Source: Polaribacter sp.
GTDB taxonomy: Bacteria > Bacteroidota > Bacteroidia > Flavobacteriales > Flavobacteriaceae
Reading direction: 5' to 3'
Assembly (NCBI GenBank): GCA_029245785.1
Contig: JAQWOR010000066.1
Span: 27,302 to 91,301, forward strand
Length of the DNA stretch: 64,000 nt
Part shown: positions 55,210 through 64,000 of the stretch, piece by piece
How the letters are laid out: each line of letters opens with the position of its first letter
How positions within the stretch are numbered: the stretch's first letter is position 1
Translations under genes and position numbers: made by a program
The notes under the pieces: generated by a model
What the model saw: the letters and a program-made list of their open reading frames with translations, nothing else
Told to the model about the DNA's origin: nothing
Database searches by the model: none

Positions 55210-55815
55210 TTAATTTTCCTTATTGAAATCAAAATTAACCTCTACAGGTTTGTCTGCGCCTTCTACTGATTGAAAATAAGGCTTCCCTTCAAAATCAAGC
55301 CATCCAGCAAAAACTGAGTTTGGAAATGTTTTAATATGGTTGTTATACGGCTTTGTCGCTTCATTAAATCGAGTCCTCGCAGTTAATATTTGATTTTCTG
55401 TACTTGCCAACTCATCTTGTAGTTTTAAAAAATTTTGATTGGCTTTTAAATCAGGATATCGTTCTACAGTCACCAACAAGCTTTTTAACGCTCCACTCAA
55501 TCCGCCTTGTACTTTGTTAAATTGTGCCAATTGCTCTGGAGTAACTTTAGACGGATCTATATTCATTGACGTTGCTTTAGCTCTTGCTTCTATTACCGCG
55601 GTTAACGTACTTTTTTCAAAATCTGCTGCACCTTGTACCGTTTTTACTAAATTCCCTATCAGGTCGTTTCTTCGTTGGTATGAAGTTTCTACATTTCCCC
55701 ATGATTCTGAAACATTTTCAGTTAATACAACTGCTGTATTATTAAATCCAACAACTGTTCTATACCCTACAAATGCAATAATTACAATAATTATTAAAGG
55801 CAACCATTTTTTCAT
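55210..55815 (-). CDS. LemA family protein
   Basis: A 201-residue protein with one N-terminal membrane helix (LIIIVIIAFVGYRTVVGF) and the LemA coiled-coil domain with the characteristic ETSYQRRNDLIGNLVKTVQG block. It heads a three-gene lemA-TPM-TPM operon, a frequent bacterial arrangement of unknown function. Confidence 0.93.
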   Translation of the reverse strand: MKKWLPLIIIVIIAFVGYRTVVGFNNTAVVLTENVSESWGNVETSYQRRNDLIGNLVKTVQGAADFEKSTLTAVIEARAKATSMNIDPSKVTPEQLAQFNKVQGGLSGALKSLLVTVERYPDLKANQNFLKLQDELASTENQILTARTRFNEATKPYNNHIKTFPNSVFAGWLDFEGKPYFQSVEGADKPVEVNFDFNKEN

Positions 55816-55879
55816 AATTTCTATTTTTAGAATTGATTTTTAATTTATTTTACAAAAATAACTAATATTTTTTTGATTT

Positions 55880-56632
55880 TTAAAGCGATGTTCCTCCGTC
55901 CAACACAATTGTTTGTCCTGTCATAAATGTGGTGGTATCTGAAGCCAACCATACAATTGCTTCTGCAATTTCATCTGCCTTTCCGTAGCGTTTCATCGGA
56001 ATCACACTTTTTAACATGGCGTCCATATCTGGTCTTGCTGAGATCAATTGATCTAATAATGAAGATTCTGTATATCCTGGGCAAACCGCATTGATACGTA
56101 TATTCTTAGAAGCGTATTCTAAGGCTGCCGATTTGGTCATTCCAACAACTGCAAACTTACTGGCGGTATATGATATGTTATTTAAAGACGCTTTTAAACC
56201 TGCTAAAGAAGCTACATTAATAATGTTTCCATGTCCTTGTGTTAGCATTTGTTGTAAGGCCAATTTCATTCCATAAAAAACCCCTGTTTGATTCACTGCA
56301 ATTACAGCATCCCAATCTTCTATTGTAGCATCTGCTGTTTTAAGTAATCGTGGGCCAATTCCTGCATTGTTTACAAGCACATCTAAGCGCCCAAATTGAG
56401 CAACTGTTTGATTGAGTAATGTTTCCATTTCACTAAAATTGGCAACATTAGCCTGTTGTACAATTGCCTTTTCTCCTTTTGCTACAATTTCATCAACAAC
56501 AGCTTGTGCAGCTTTTCTATTGAGATCTGAAACAACAACCTGCGCTTTGTGGGTTGCAAAGTGAATTGCGGTTGCTTTTCCTATTCCTGATCCAGCACCT
56601 GTTACAATAACTACTTTATTTTCTACTTGCAT
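55880..56632 (-). CDS. SDR-family oxidoreductase
   Basis: A 250-residue NAD(P)-dependent short-chain dehydrogenase. The cofactor motif is VTGAGSGIGKA, the NNAGIGP motif is present and the catalytic pair is in SYTASKFAVVG (Tyr, Lys). It is the last gene of the acyl-CoA operon and overlaps the phosphotransferase by 10 nt. Likely an acyl-CoA or hydroxyacyl substrate (inference from context). Confidence 0.92.
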   Translation of the reverse strand: MQVENKVVIVTGAGSGIGKATAIHFATHKAQVVVSDLNRKAAQAVVDEIVAKGEKAIVQQANVANFSEMETLLNQTVAQFGRLDVLVNNAGIGPRLLKTADATIEDWDAVIAVNQTGVFYGMKLALQQMLTQGHGNIINVASLAGLKASLNNISYTASKFAVVGMTKSAALEYASKNIRINAVCPGYTESSLLDQLISARPDMDAMLKSVIPMKRYGKADEIAEAIVWLASDTTTFMTGQTIVLDGGTSL

Positions 56633-57699
56633 ATCAATTCGTCTATTTTATTGGTTTGTATGGATTGTAATGCTAGGTTACAGCACAATTCTGACGCTTT
56701 GTTCAACTGAGCAAATCGAGGATCTGTGGTCAGCCCTTTTTTATATCTATAATAAATTTGCTGTGCAATTACAGCGATTTTAAACAATCCGAAAACATAG
56801 TAAAACACCAAATTATCTACATTTTTTCCAGATTTTACAGCATACATCTGAGCAAGCTCACTCCGCATTGGGTTTCCTTCAAAAATGGTTGGCGATGGAA
56901 TTCCTTGCTGTATAAATGCATGATCTGTTGCTACGGTCCAATATCCAAGAGAGGTTCCCAAATCCATCAAAGGATCTCCTAAGGTGGCCATTTCCCAGTC
57001 TAAAACTGCGGTTACCTGTTGCCAACTATTGTCTTTAAAGACCACATTATCGTACTTATAATCATTATGAATCAAGCAATGCTCATAGCTTGTTGGTTGA
57101 TTGCTTTGCATCCATTTTAATACAGATTCCGCAGCAGGAACCTTTTCTGTTGCTGCTTTCAAGTATTGCTTTCCCCAATTGGTTACTTGCCGTTCTACAT
57201 AACCTTCTGGCCTTCCTAAATCAGACAAACCAGCGGCTTTATAATCTACTTGGTGCAATGCTACAAAGGTGTCTAACCAAGAATTGGCAATGAGTTGATA
57301 ATTGGCTGGAGAAATGTTTCGTTTTTTCGCTTCTGCATAACTCAGAATAATGCCGTCTACTTTTTCCATAATGTAAAAAGGAGCGCCCAGTAAAGATGCA
57401 TCTTCGGTATATCCATACATTTTAGGAACCTTAGAAAATTGTGTTTGCAAGGCTTTCTGAACTTTATACTCACGTCCCATATCATGGCCTCTCTTAGTGG
57501 CTCCGATGGGCGGTTTTCTCAACACATATTCTTTGTCCTCAATTTTTAAAAAATAGGTTAAATTAGAATATCCATGTGTAAATTGCTCTACAAGCAACTC
57601 ACTTTCAACAGCGTGGATCAATCCTTTTTTTTGAAGAAATTTTTTCACATTTACTTCCTGCAATTCTTCTCCTTTTCTTACGTGTTGATGTGTACTCAT
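56623..57699 (-). CDS. Phosphotransferase of the aminoglycoside-phosphotransferase/ACAD10 type
   Basis: A 358-residue kinase-fold protein with Brenner-type motif IHNDYKYDNVVF and the DWEMATLGDPLMDLG metal loop. In animals the same domain is fused to acyl-CoA dehydrogenase in ACAD10/ACAD11, where it phosphorylates 4-hydroxyacyl-CoAs. Here it sits 1 nt downstream of a stand-alone acyl-CoA dehydrogenase, so a matching role in 4-hydroxy acid breakdown is a good hypothesis. It overlaps the SDR by 10 nt. Confidence 0.9.
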   Translation of the reverse strand: MSTHQHVRKGEELQEVNVKKFLQKKGLIHAVESELLVEQFTHGYSNLTYFLKIEDKEYVLRKPPIGATKRGHDMGREYKVQKALQTQFSKVPKMYGYTEDASLLGAPFYIMEKVDGIILSYAEAKKRNISPANYQLIANSWLDTFVALHQVDYKAAGLSDLGRPEGYVERQVTNWGKQYLKAATEKVPAAESVLKWMQSNQPTSYEHCLIHNDYKYDNVVFKDNSWQQVTAVLDWEMATLGDPLMDLGTSLGYWTVATDHAFIQQGIPSPTIFEGNPMRSELAQMYAVKSGKNVDNLVFYYVFGLFKIAVIAQQIYYRYKKGLTTDPRFAQLNKASELCCNLALQSIQTNKIDELICK

Positions 57700-57700
57700 A

Positions 57701-58918
57701 TTATCCTTTTCCGTATTTTTTAATACAACTTTTTCCTAATTGATATCTGTGTACTTCATCAGGGCCGTCTGCTAGCCTTAACATTCTTGCAATGGCAAAA
57801 TAATGTGCCAATGGTGTATCTGAACTTACACCTTTTCCTCCTAAAATTTGCATGGCTCTATCAAGTACGTTCAAGGCCATATTTGGAGCTACAATTTTAA
57901 TCATCGCAATCAAGTCTTTCGCTTCTTTATTGCCCTTTTTATCCATTTTATCTGCCGCAGAAAGTGTTAATAATCGTGCTTGTTCTACATCACATTGAGA
58001 GTTTGCAATTTCATGACGAATGCTGCTAAAGTCATAAAACTTTTTACCAAAAGCTTCTCTTTCTAAGGTGCGTTGTGACATTATTTCTAAGGCAACTTGT
58101 GCCATTCCTACCAATCGCATACAATGGTGAATTCTTCCTGGCCCTAACCTTCCTTGGGCAATTTCAAAACCTCTACCTTCGCCAAGAATTAGGTTTTCTT
58201 TTGGCACCCTTACATCGTTCAAAATAATTTCTGCATGTCCTTCTGGAGAATCATAATAGCCAAAAACAGACAAGGGTCTTACAATTTCTACACCTTTGGT
58301 ATTTAAAGGAACAAGAATCATACTTTGCTGCTGATGTCTGTGTGCTTCTGGGTTGGTTTTTCCCATCACAATGGCAACTTCACAATTTGGATCCATCGCG
58401 CCAGAAGACCACCATTTTCTTCCATTGATTACATAATCATCTCCCTCTAACACAATAGATGTTTCAATGTTTGTGGCATCTGAAGAAGCTACATCAGGCT
58501 CTGTCATTAAAAACGCAGAACGAATTTCTCCACTTAACAAAGGTTGTAACCATTTTTTTTGTTGATTTTTACTTCCGTATTTTGCCAATACTTCCATGTT
58601 TCCTGTATCAGGAGCATTGCAATTAAAAATCTCACAAACCCAGATGTTCCGACCCATAATTTCTGCCAATGGCGCATATTCTAAATTCGTCAAACCCGGA
58701 CTGAACTCTTTATAGTCTTTTGGTAAAAACAAATTCCAAAGCCCTGCTTCTTTTGCCTTGGCTTTTAAGTCTTCTAATTTTGGAAACCGTTTCCATAAAT
58801 TCTTAGGATTGCGCTGAAATGCAAGAAACTCCTCTTCTACGGGAAGAATATGTGTTGTGATAAATGCCGTTAATTTTTGTTGAAGTTGTATTGATTTCTC
58901 TGAGTATTCAAAGTTCAT
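57701..58918 (-). CDS. Acyl-CoA dehydrogenase (ACAD10/11-type partner)
   Basis: A 405-residue flavoprotein that introduces a 2,3 double bond into acyl-CoA. Family blocks [38 protein letters not shown] and [18 protein letters not shown] are intact. It is adjacent to the APH-type kinase and matches the bacterial separate-gene version of ACAD10/11. Confidence 0.93.
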   Translation of the reverse strand: MNFEYSEKSIQLQQKLTAFITTHILPVEEEFLAFQRNPKNLWKRFPKLEDLKAKAKEAGLWNLFLPKDYKEFSPGLTNLEYAPLAEIMGRNIWVCEIFNCNAPDTGNMEVLAKYGSKNQQKKWLQPLLSGEIRSAFLMTEPDVASSDATNIETSIVLEGDDYVINGRKWWSSGAMDPNCEVAIVMGKTNPEAHRHQQQSMILVPLNTKGVEIVRPLSVFGYYDSPEGHAEIILNDVRVPKENLILGEGRGFEIAQGRLGPGRIHHCMRLVGMAQVALEIMSQRTLEREAFGKKFYDFSSIRHEIANSQCDVEQARLLTLSAADKMDKKGNKEAKDLIAMIKIVAPNMALNVLDRAMQILGGKGVSSDTPLAHYFAIARMLRLADGPDEVHRYQLGKSCIKKYGKG

Positions 58919-59090
58919 AAGCTTGCTTATTTTTATTAGTGAAACTTTATTTTGAAAAGTTGCATAGCAACGAATTAAAATAGTCCGTTGAACCTGTCTA
59001 TGCCGGCAGGCAGGCTAATTCCGCTCCCGATAATTATCAGGATTGGCTGGGTGGTATGTATAATGTCTCAGATGCTTGAGTCGAGAGCGT
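58919..59090. other. Intergenic gap with two REP-like palindromes
   Basis: A break inside the otherwise tight operon. It holds a palindromic unit rich in GCCGGC (58993-59014) and TCCCGATAATTATCAGGA (59025-59042), both of types that I know as repetitive in Bacteroidetes. No gene seen. Confidence 0.6.
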
Positions 59091-59867
59091 TTATCCTGCA
59101 ATCATATATCCACCATCTGCTGTATATACACCACCTGTCATATATAAACCAGCATCTGATGCCAATAAACAAGCCAATCCAAGCATTTCTTCTGGATTGC
59201 CCATGCGCCCACTTGGAATTGCTTTTTCTATTTTTTGCAGTATTTTTTCATTCTGCCAAAGTGCAGCACTAAATTTTGTTTTAATCAATCCGGGGCAAAT
59301 AGCATTGACTCTAATGCCGTGTCTTCCCCATTCTTTTGCTTGGTTTTTTGTTAGCATTAAAATAGCCGCTTTGCTTGTACTGTATAATCCGAGTCCAAAA
59401 CCTGGAGTCAATGCTTCTACAGAAGCAATATTGATGATGCTTCCGTTTTTATGTTCTTGTAAATATGGTAACACCAAATTTGACAATTGCCAAGGTGCTT
59501 TTACATTTACATCCATAATTTTATCAAAAATAGCAGGATCAACATCTTCAATCGGTCCAAAAACAGGGTTAATGGCTGCATTGTTTACCAAGATATCAAT
59601 TCGTCCAAAGGCTTCAATGGTTTTAGCAACCAATTTCGCCCTCTGGTCTTCTTTACCAATATGGCATGAAATTCCAATGGCTTTTAAACCCAACGCTTTA
59701 AACGCTACAGCTACTTCGTCACAAGCTTCTTGATTTCTGCTACTTATAACAACTTGAGCGCCATTTTCTGCTAGGCCTTTTGCAATGGCTTTTCCGATTC
59801 CTTTACTAGATCCTGTAACAATAGCTACTTTTCCTTCTAAATTAAATTGTGTTGATATCTGTGTCAT
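59091..59867 (-). CDS. SDR-family oxidoreductase (FabG-like)
   Basis: A 258-residue short-chain dehydrogenase with VTGSSKGIGKA, NNAAINP and the catalytic YSTSKAA motif. It starts 1 nt into the upstream acyl-CoA dehydrogenase stop and probably acts on 3-hydroxyacyl-CoA or a related substrate in the same pathway. Confidence 0.92.
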   Translation of the reverse strand: MTQISTQFNLEGKVAIVTGSSKGIGKAIAKGLAENGAQVVISSRNQEACDEVAVAFKALGLKAIGISCHIGKEDQRAKLVAKTIEAFGRIDILVNNAAINPVFGPIEDVDPAIFDKIMDVNVKAPWQLSNLVLPYLQEHKNGSIINIASVEALTPGFGLGLYSTSKAAILMLTKNQAKEWGRHGIRVNAICPGLIKTKFSAALWQNEKILQKIEKAIPSGRMGNPEEMLGLACLLASDAGLYMTGGVYTADGGYMIAG

Positions 59868-61681
59868 TAAATAATGTGTTCTTTGGCTGTTTTTATTGTT
59901 ACCTCTTCATTGCCCATTAAGCTCTCTGTCAAAGCATTTGTTTTAGGTATTTCGTAAGCAAAGAAATACCGCATCGTCTTCACTTTACTTTCGTAGAATA
60001 CCTCTGGATATTTTCGTTGTTCATTTTTCAATTCTTTACGAGCATCTACCGCTATTTCTAGCCACAACCAACCTACAACAACAATACTCAAATGCTCCAT
60101 AAAAAGGTTGGCATCTGCTAAATAACGTTCATAGTTTCCTTTTTTGGCAAAAGGCAATAGGTGTTGCAATACCTGTTGTGTCAATTGTAATTTCTCTCCT
60201 AAAGTAGTGGCATACTTTTTTAAGGTTTCATCTTTAGAGGCTTCCAAAATAACTTTCATTATTTCTCCAGACAATAGCTCTAGACCTTTTCCATTTTCCA
60301 TGGTTACTTTTCTACCCAATAAGTCTTGTGATTGAATTCCTGTTGTTCCTTCATACAAGGCAAAAATTCTGATATCTCGATAATATTGTTGTAAGATAAA
60401 ATCGGTACAAAAACCATAACCTCCTAGTACTTGTAGCCCATTATTTACAGAAGCTGTACCTGCTTCTGACGGATATGTTTTTACCATTGGAATAATCATT
60501 TCTAACAGCAAATGGTATTTTTCTTTTTCTTTCGGATCTTTTGTTGATGCAATAATATCGTAATATTTTGCCGCCAAAAACACCAAACTCATTGAGCCTT
60601 CTGCTACTGCTTTTTGCAATAATAGCATTCTTCTAACATCTGGGTGTTCAATAATTAGTGCCTGTTTTTCTTCAGGGTTTTTCTTTCCAGAACCGGTCAG
60701 TTTTCTTCCTTGAGGTCTTTCATTTGCATATTGCAAAGAGGCTCTGTATGCCGCCATTGCAATGGCCGATGCTCCTCTACCAACACCAATTCTTGCAGCA
60801 TTCATCATCAAAAACATGTACTTTAACCCTTTGTTAGGCTCTCCAACTAGCCAACCTCTACAATCTTGGGTATCTCCAAAACCTAAATGTGTTGTACAAT
60901 AGCCTCTTTGTCCCATTTTTTGAAAATCAGCCACAGTCATCACATCATTATATTCTAGTGTTCCATCAGCAGTAGGTCTGTTTTTCGGCACCACAAAAAG
61001 AGAAATCCCTTTGGTTCCTTTTGGAGCTCCTTCAATTCTTGCCAATACCAGGTGTACAATATTTTCTGCATGCTGATAATCTCCCCCAGAAATAAAAATT
61101 TTCTGACCATTTATTTTATAATGTCCTTCATCTGTTGGGGTTGCTTTGGTAACAATATCAGACAATGAGCTTCCTGCCTGTGGCTCTGTCAAACACATAG
61201 ATCCGCCCCATTGTCCTGAAGCCATCTTTTCTACATATGTATCTTTTAATTCTTGATTGGCAAATTCTATAATTAACTCTGCTGCTCCTTGTGTCAATCC
61301 TGCGTAGCCTGGCAAATGATTGTTGGCGGCGTCCATAATATATGTGGCCGCTGTATGTGCCAAAAAAGGAATTTGTAGCCCGCCATCTTCATAATCAAAA
61401 GACGCCGAAATAAGTCCCATTTCGCCTCCTTTTTGCATCAAGGTTTTTACTTGATCGTGCACAATAACCGCTCCGTCTTTATAATAGGCCGGTTGCTCAT
61501 CCATTTCTTTAAAATATGGAAATAACTCACGATCTGAAAACTCCTTTACAGAATCTAAAAACAAATCCAACGATTCTATATCATGATCTTCATACCTTGT
61601 ATTGACAAGTACATCTTCTAAATTGTGAATATCATAAAGCACATACTTTAAACTATCTATATCTATGTATTTTTTAGGCAT
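59867..61681 (-). CDS. Acyl-CoA dehydrogenase, long form with C-terminal domain
   Basis: A 604-residue dehydrogenase with N-terminal extension, middle and C-terminal acyl-CoA dehydrogenase domains, and an extra C-terminal helical domain. Motifs include CLTEPQAGSSLSDI, ISGGDYQHAENIVHLV and LYEGTTGIQSQDLLGRK, which contains the catalytic-Glu region of this branch. First gene of the operon, behind a TATCTTTG box and a palindrome. Confidence 0.93.
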   Translation of the reverse strand: MPKKYIDIDSLKYVLYDIHNLEDVLVNTRYEDHDIESLDLFLDSVKEFSDRELFPYFKEMDEQPAYYKDGAVIVHDQVKTLMQKGGEMGLISASFDYEDGGLQIPFLAHTAATYIMDAANNHLPGYAGLTQGAAELIIEFANQELKDTYVEKMASGQWGGSMCLTEPQAGSSLSDIVTKATPTDEGHYKINGQKIFISGGDYQHAENIVHLVLARIEGAPKGTKGISLFVVPKNRPTADGTLEYNDVMTVADFQKMGQRGYCTTHLGFGDTQDCRGWLVGEPNKGLKYMFLMMNAARIGVGRGASAIAMAAYRASLQYANERPQGRKLTGSGKKNPEEKQALIIEHPDVRRMLLLQKAVAEGSMSLVFLAAKYYDIIASTKDPKEKEKYHLLLEMIIPMVKTYPSEAGTASVNNGLQVLGGYGFCTDFILQQYYRDIRIFALYEGTTGIQSQDLLGRKVTMENGKGLELLSGEIMKVILEASKDETLKKYATTLGEKLQLTQQVLQHLLPFAKKGNYERYLADANLFMEHLSIVVVGWLWLEIAVDARKELKNEQRKYPEVFYESKVKTMRYFFAYEIPKTNALTESLMGNEEVTIKTAKEHII

Positions 61682-61721
61682 CTTCTTTTTTTTACAATTG
61701 ATTTATCTTCATCTATTGCAT

Positions 61722-61729
61722 CAAAGATA
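61722..61729 (-). promoter_or_regulatory. -7 element (TATCTTTG) for the acyl-CoA dehydrogenase operon
   Basis: TATCTTTG on the minus strand, 40 nt upstream of the first gene. No TTG at the usual spacing; that position is taken by a palindrome. Confidence 0.5.
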
Positions 61730-61740
61730 TAAAAAAATAC

Positions 61741-61752
61741 TATGCGTGCATA
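61741..61752. promoter_or_regulatory. Possible operator palindrome TATGCGTGCATA
   Basis: Inverted repeat TATGC-GT-GCATA, 12 nt from the -7 box and overlapping the -33 region, between the MerR gene and the acyl-CoA operon. A binding site for a regulator is plausible but untested. Confidence 0.35.
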
Positions 61753-61774
61753 ATAATATACTGTCTTCTTCTTT

Positions 61775-62104
61775 TTACAATTGGTTTTTTATAGCTGTTA
61801 ATGCAGCTTTTACAGATTCTAGTCGTGTAATTATTTCATGAGAAGTCATAATGGTTTCAGAATGCTGCCTTAACTTTTGTTTGGCGCCTTCTAACGTAAA
61901 CCCTCGTTCTTTTACCAAGTTAAAAATTAGCTTAAAATTTACGATATCATTTGGTGTAAACAAGCGGTTTCCTTTGGCATTTTTTTTGGGTTTGATTACA
62001 TCAAACTCCTTTTCCCAAAAGCGAATAAGAGATGTGTTTACATCAAAAGCTTTGGCTACTTCTCCTATTTTATAGTACCTCTTTTCTGGTAAGTTGATGT
62101 GCAT
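61775..62104 (-). CDS. MerR-family transcriptional regulator
   Basis: A 109-residue regulator with the winged helix-turn-helix (YKIGEVAKAFDVNTSLIRFW) and a short C-terminal helix. It lacks the Cys residues of metal sensors. Its start overlaps the M23 peptidase stop (TAATG). The peptidase-MerR order is common in Bacteroidetes. Target not known; the palindrome downstream is one candidate. Confidence 0.9.
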   Translation of the reverse strand: MHINLPEKRYYKIGEVAKAFDVNTSLIRFWEKEFDVIKPKKNAKGNRLFTPNDIVNFKLIFNLVKERGFTLEGAKQKLRQHSETIMTSHEIITRLESVKAALTAIKNQL

Positions 62105-63075
62105 TAATCTAATGATTGGTTTTCTACAGAGGCTAATTCTAACATTTTTTCGTATTCTTCAGGAGTCAAGTCACTAAAGTAAAAATATACGGGGTTTAGT
62201 TTTCTGTTTCCTTTTACAACTTCATAGTGTAAATGTGGGGCTGTTGAAATACCCGAGGTACCTACATAGCCTATTAAATCGCCTCTTTTTACTTTCTGAT
62301 TTTTTCGAACTACATAGCTATCCAAATGGGCATAAAACGTTTTATATCCAAAACCATGGTTGATTTTTACTTGATTTCCATACCCTCTTCTCGATCTTCT
62401 TACTCTTTCTACTTTTCCGTTTCCAGTAGCATACACAGGCGTTCCTTTTGGGGCCGAAAAATCCATTCCCCAATGAAATTTTCTGGTTTTATAAATTGGA
62501 TGAATTCGATAGCCATAACCAGAAGCCATTCGTTTTAAATCTTTATTTGCAACAGGCTGAATTGCTGGAATAGATGACAACATCTCTTCTTTATTTTTTG
62601 CCAAGACAACAATTTCGTCTAACGATTTTGATTGTACCACAAGTTGTTTCGATAAAATATCTAAATCTCTTGTTGCATTTTCTATCATAGCAGAATTGTC
62701 AAACCCTTCTAAATACTGATATCTATTTACTCCTCCAAAACCTGCTTTACGTTGTTCTTCTGGAATTGGATTGGCTTCAAAAAAAACCCTGTACACATTA
62801 TTATCTCTTTCTTGTAACTCTGTAAGGATGTTAGAACTCTCTGCAATTCTTTTGTTTAACAGCTCAAAATGTAATTTTAAATTGTCTAATTCTCTTTTTT
62901 GTGCTCTTTCATTTGGCGACATTAAAAATTGGCTAAAAACAATAAACCCAAAAAAAGCAGTCAATACAAATGATAAAAACACGAAAGTAGTCTTTCGATA
63001 CACATCCTTTTTCTTGAGTTCAATCTTTCTGTATGATAATGTATCTGCATCATAATAATATTTTACCTTTGCCAT
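62104..63075 (-). CDS. M23 family (LytM-type) metallopeptidase
   Basis: A 323-residue inner-membrane-anchored protein (helix TTFVFLSFVLTAFFGFIVF, about 28-46) with a coiled-coil region, then an M23 domain. Zinc motifs HWGMD (HxxxD) and HLHYEV (HxH) are intact, so it may be an active peptidoglycan endopeptidase. ATG 63075 (MAKVKYYYDADTLSY) is the family start. Divergent from alaS. Confidence 0.92.
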   Translation of the reverse strand: MAKVKYYYDADTLSYRKIELKKKDVYRKTTFVFLSFVLTAFFGFIVFSQFLMSPNERAQKRELDNLKLHFELLNKRIAESSNILTELQERDNNVYRVFFEANPIPEEQRKAGFGGVNRYQYLEGFDNSAMIENATRDLDILSKQLVVQSKSLDEIVVLAKNKEEMLSSIPAIQPVANKDLKRMASGYGYRIHPIYKTRKFHWGMDFSAPKGTPVYATGNGKVERVRRSRRGYGNQVKINHGFGYKTFYAHLDSYVVRKNQKVKRGDLIGYVGTSGISTAPHLHYEVVKGNRKLNPVYFYFSDLTPEEYEKMLELASVENQSLD

Positions 63076-63140
63076 AAATGTATTATTTTTGAATTCTTTA
63101 ATTGAGCTCTTTTTCACAAAAGCTCTTCTTAAGAAACACA

Positions 63141-63148
63141 CAAATTTA
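63141..63148 (-). promoter_or_regulatory. -7 element (TAAATTTG) for the M23-MerR genes
   Basis: TAAATTTG on the minus strand, 65 nt upstream of the M23 ATG. Confidence 0.4.
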
Positions 63149-63233
63149 CAAAATGTTTTAAAACTATTTTTATAGATGGTTTTTTAATGATCAACAAATA
63201 CAATTAGCACCCAAAATAAAGACATAGATCTGT

Positions 63234-64000
63234 ATGAAATCTCAAGATATTAGAGCTACTTTTTTAGACTTTTTCAAATCCAAACAACACGACATCGTTT
63301 CTTCAGCACCCATGGTTTTAAAGAACGACCCTACATTGATGTTTACCAATTCTGGAATGGCACCTTTCAAAGAATTTTTCTTAGGAAATGCAACGCCTAA
63401 AAACAGCAGAATTGCAGATTCACAAAAATGTTTGCGTGTTTCTGGAAAACACAACGATTTGGATGAAGTAGGATATGACACCTACCATCATACCATGTTT
63501 GAAATGTTAGGCAACTGGTCTTTTGGCAATTACTTTAAGAAAGAAGCCATTGCTTGGGCTTGGGAACTATTGACCGAAGTATACAAAATTGACAAAAACA
63601 CCTTATATGTAACCGTTTTTGAAGGTAGTGACGACAAAGACAATTTATCTTTAGATACAGAAGCATACAATTACTGGAAAAAATTGGTTCCTGAAGATCG
63701 TATTCTGATGGGAAATAAAAAAGATAATTTCTGGGAAATGGGAGAGCAAGGTCCATGCGGACCTTGCTCTGAAATTCATGTAGACATTCGTTCTGCAGAA
63801 GAAAAAGCTGCCGTAGACGGAAAAACGTTGGTCAATATCGACCATCCGCAGGTCGTTGAAATCTGGAATTTGGTATTTATGCAATACAATCGAAAAGCCA
63901 GTGGAATACTAGAAGATTTACCAGCAAAGCACATTGATACAGGCTTAGGATTTGAACGTTTATGTATGGTTTTACAAGGTGTAACATCAAATTATGACAC
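63234..64000 (+). CDS. alaS: Alanyl-tRNA synthetase, 3' end outside window
   Basis: The first 255 residues of a class II synthetase charging tRNA-Ala, cut by the window edge. The N-terminus ([20 protein letters not shown]), motif 1 region ([17 protein letters not shown]), [19 protein letters not shown] and [14 protein letters not shown] are all typical. The frame is open to base 64000. Confidence 0.96.
   Translation, partial: MKSQDIRATFLDFFKSKQHDIVSSAPMVLKNDPTLMFTNSGMAPFKEFFLGNATPKNSRIADSQKCLRVSGKHNDLDEVGYDTYHHTMFEMLGNWSFGNYFKKEAIAWAWELLTEVYKIDKNTLYVTVFEGSDDKDNLSLDTEAYNYWKKLVPEDRILMGNKKDNFWEMGEQGPCGPCSEIHVDIRSAEEKAAVDGKTLVNIDHPQVVEIWNLVFMQYNRKASGILEDLPAKHIDTGLGFERLCMVLQGVTSNYD

Noticed and set aside
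59197..59733. 178-codon ORF antisense to the FabG-like SDR
   Set aside because: Antisense shadow of a conserved coding region with no start signal or recognisable product.

Overview
The window is AT-rich chromosomal DNA from a marine flavobacterium. Gene content places it in Flavobacteriaceae, with a Polaribacter- or Tenacibaculum-like feel (inference). Supporting signs are gliding and type IX secretion genes (gldB, gldC, porT/sprT, a PorP/SprF protein), the BamA-OmpH-OmpH-murI block, a TamL lipoprotein, DUF6089, and repeated -7 boxes of the Bacteroidetes form TAnnTTTG. Most of it is conserved housekeeping sequence. I saw no rRNA, CRISPR array, prophage or intact insertion sequence.

Layout: (1) 1-3.1 kb: mrdA (5' end outside the window), rodA, then rpsT and tRNA-Glu on the minus strand. 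(2) 3.2-13 kb: proS, a low-complexity lipoprotein, an OmpP1/FadL-type barrel, Nfu, ubiE/menG, porT, a TrmH-family methylase, tamL. (3) 13.1-19.2 kb: fba, accD, rpsO, pnp and a folK-deoxynucleoside kinase fusion. (4) 19.2-28.5 kb: gldC, gldB, nadE, dnaG, clpX, clpP, tig, a small membrane protein and a hydrolase. (5) 28.4-37.1 kb: pdxJ, then CBS-nadK-DUF6089-uppS-bamA-ompH-ompH-murI. (6) 37.1-41.9 kb: a PorP/SprF protein, an orphan membrane protein, and a disordered accessory stretch of decayed coding fragments, hairpins, an exported metallo-beta-lactamase-fold gene, a CMD-family gene and the initiator tRNA gene with partial duplicates of both its ends. (7) 42-45.5 kb: era, a small membrane protein, a SIMPL protein, der. 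(8) 45.6-53 kb: a GAF-type protein, an HD-PycTM protein and a very large phosphoesterase/beta-barrel lipoprotein. (9) 53-64 kb: a propeller-like protein, the TPM-TPM-LemA group, a five-gene acyl-CoA dehydrogenase/SDR/phosphotransferase operon, a MerR regulator, an M23 peptidase and the start of alaS.

Main points for a second look: clpX is full length except for one in-frame TAA (codon 297), between the Walker motifs and the arginine finger. Three unrelated essential enzymes (ProS, AccD, DnaG) have lost most or all of their zinc-ligand residues, while the ClpX zinc domain is intact. The 1232-residue lipoprotein appears to carry a HipA/CotH-like kinase signature between a calcineurin-type phosphoesterase and a beta-barrel. 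An HD-PycTM protein stands without a pyrimidine cyclase. The tRNA-fMet flank holds an array of hairpins whose stems differ in sequence but stay self-complementary.
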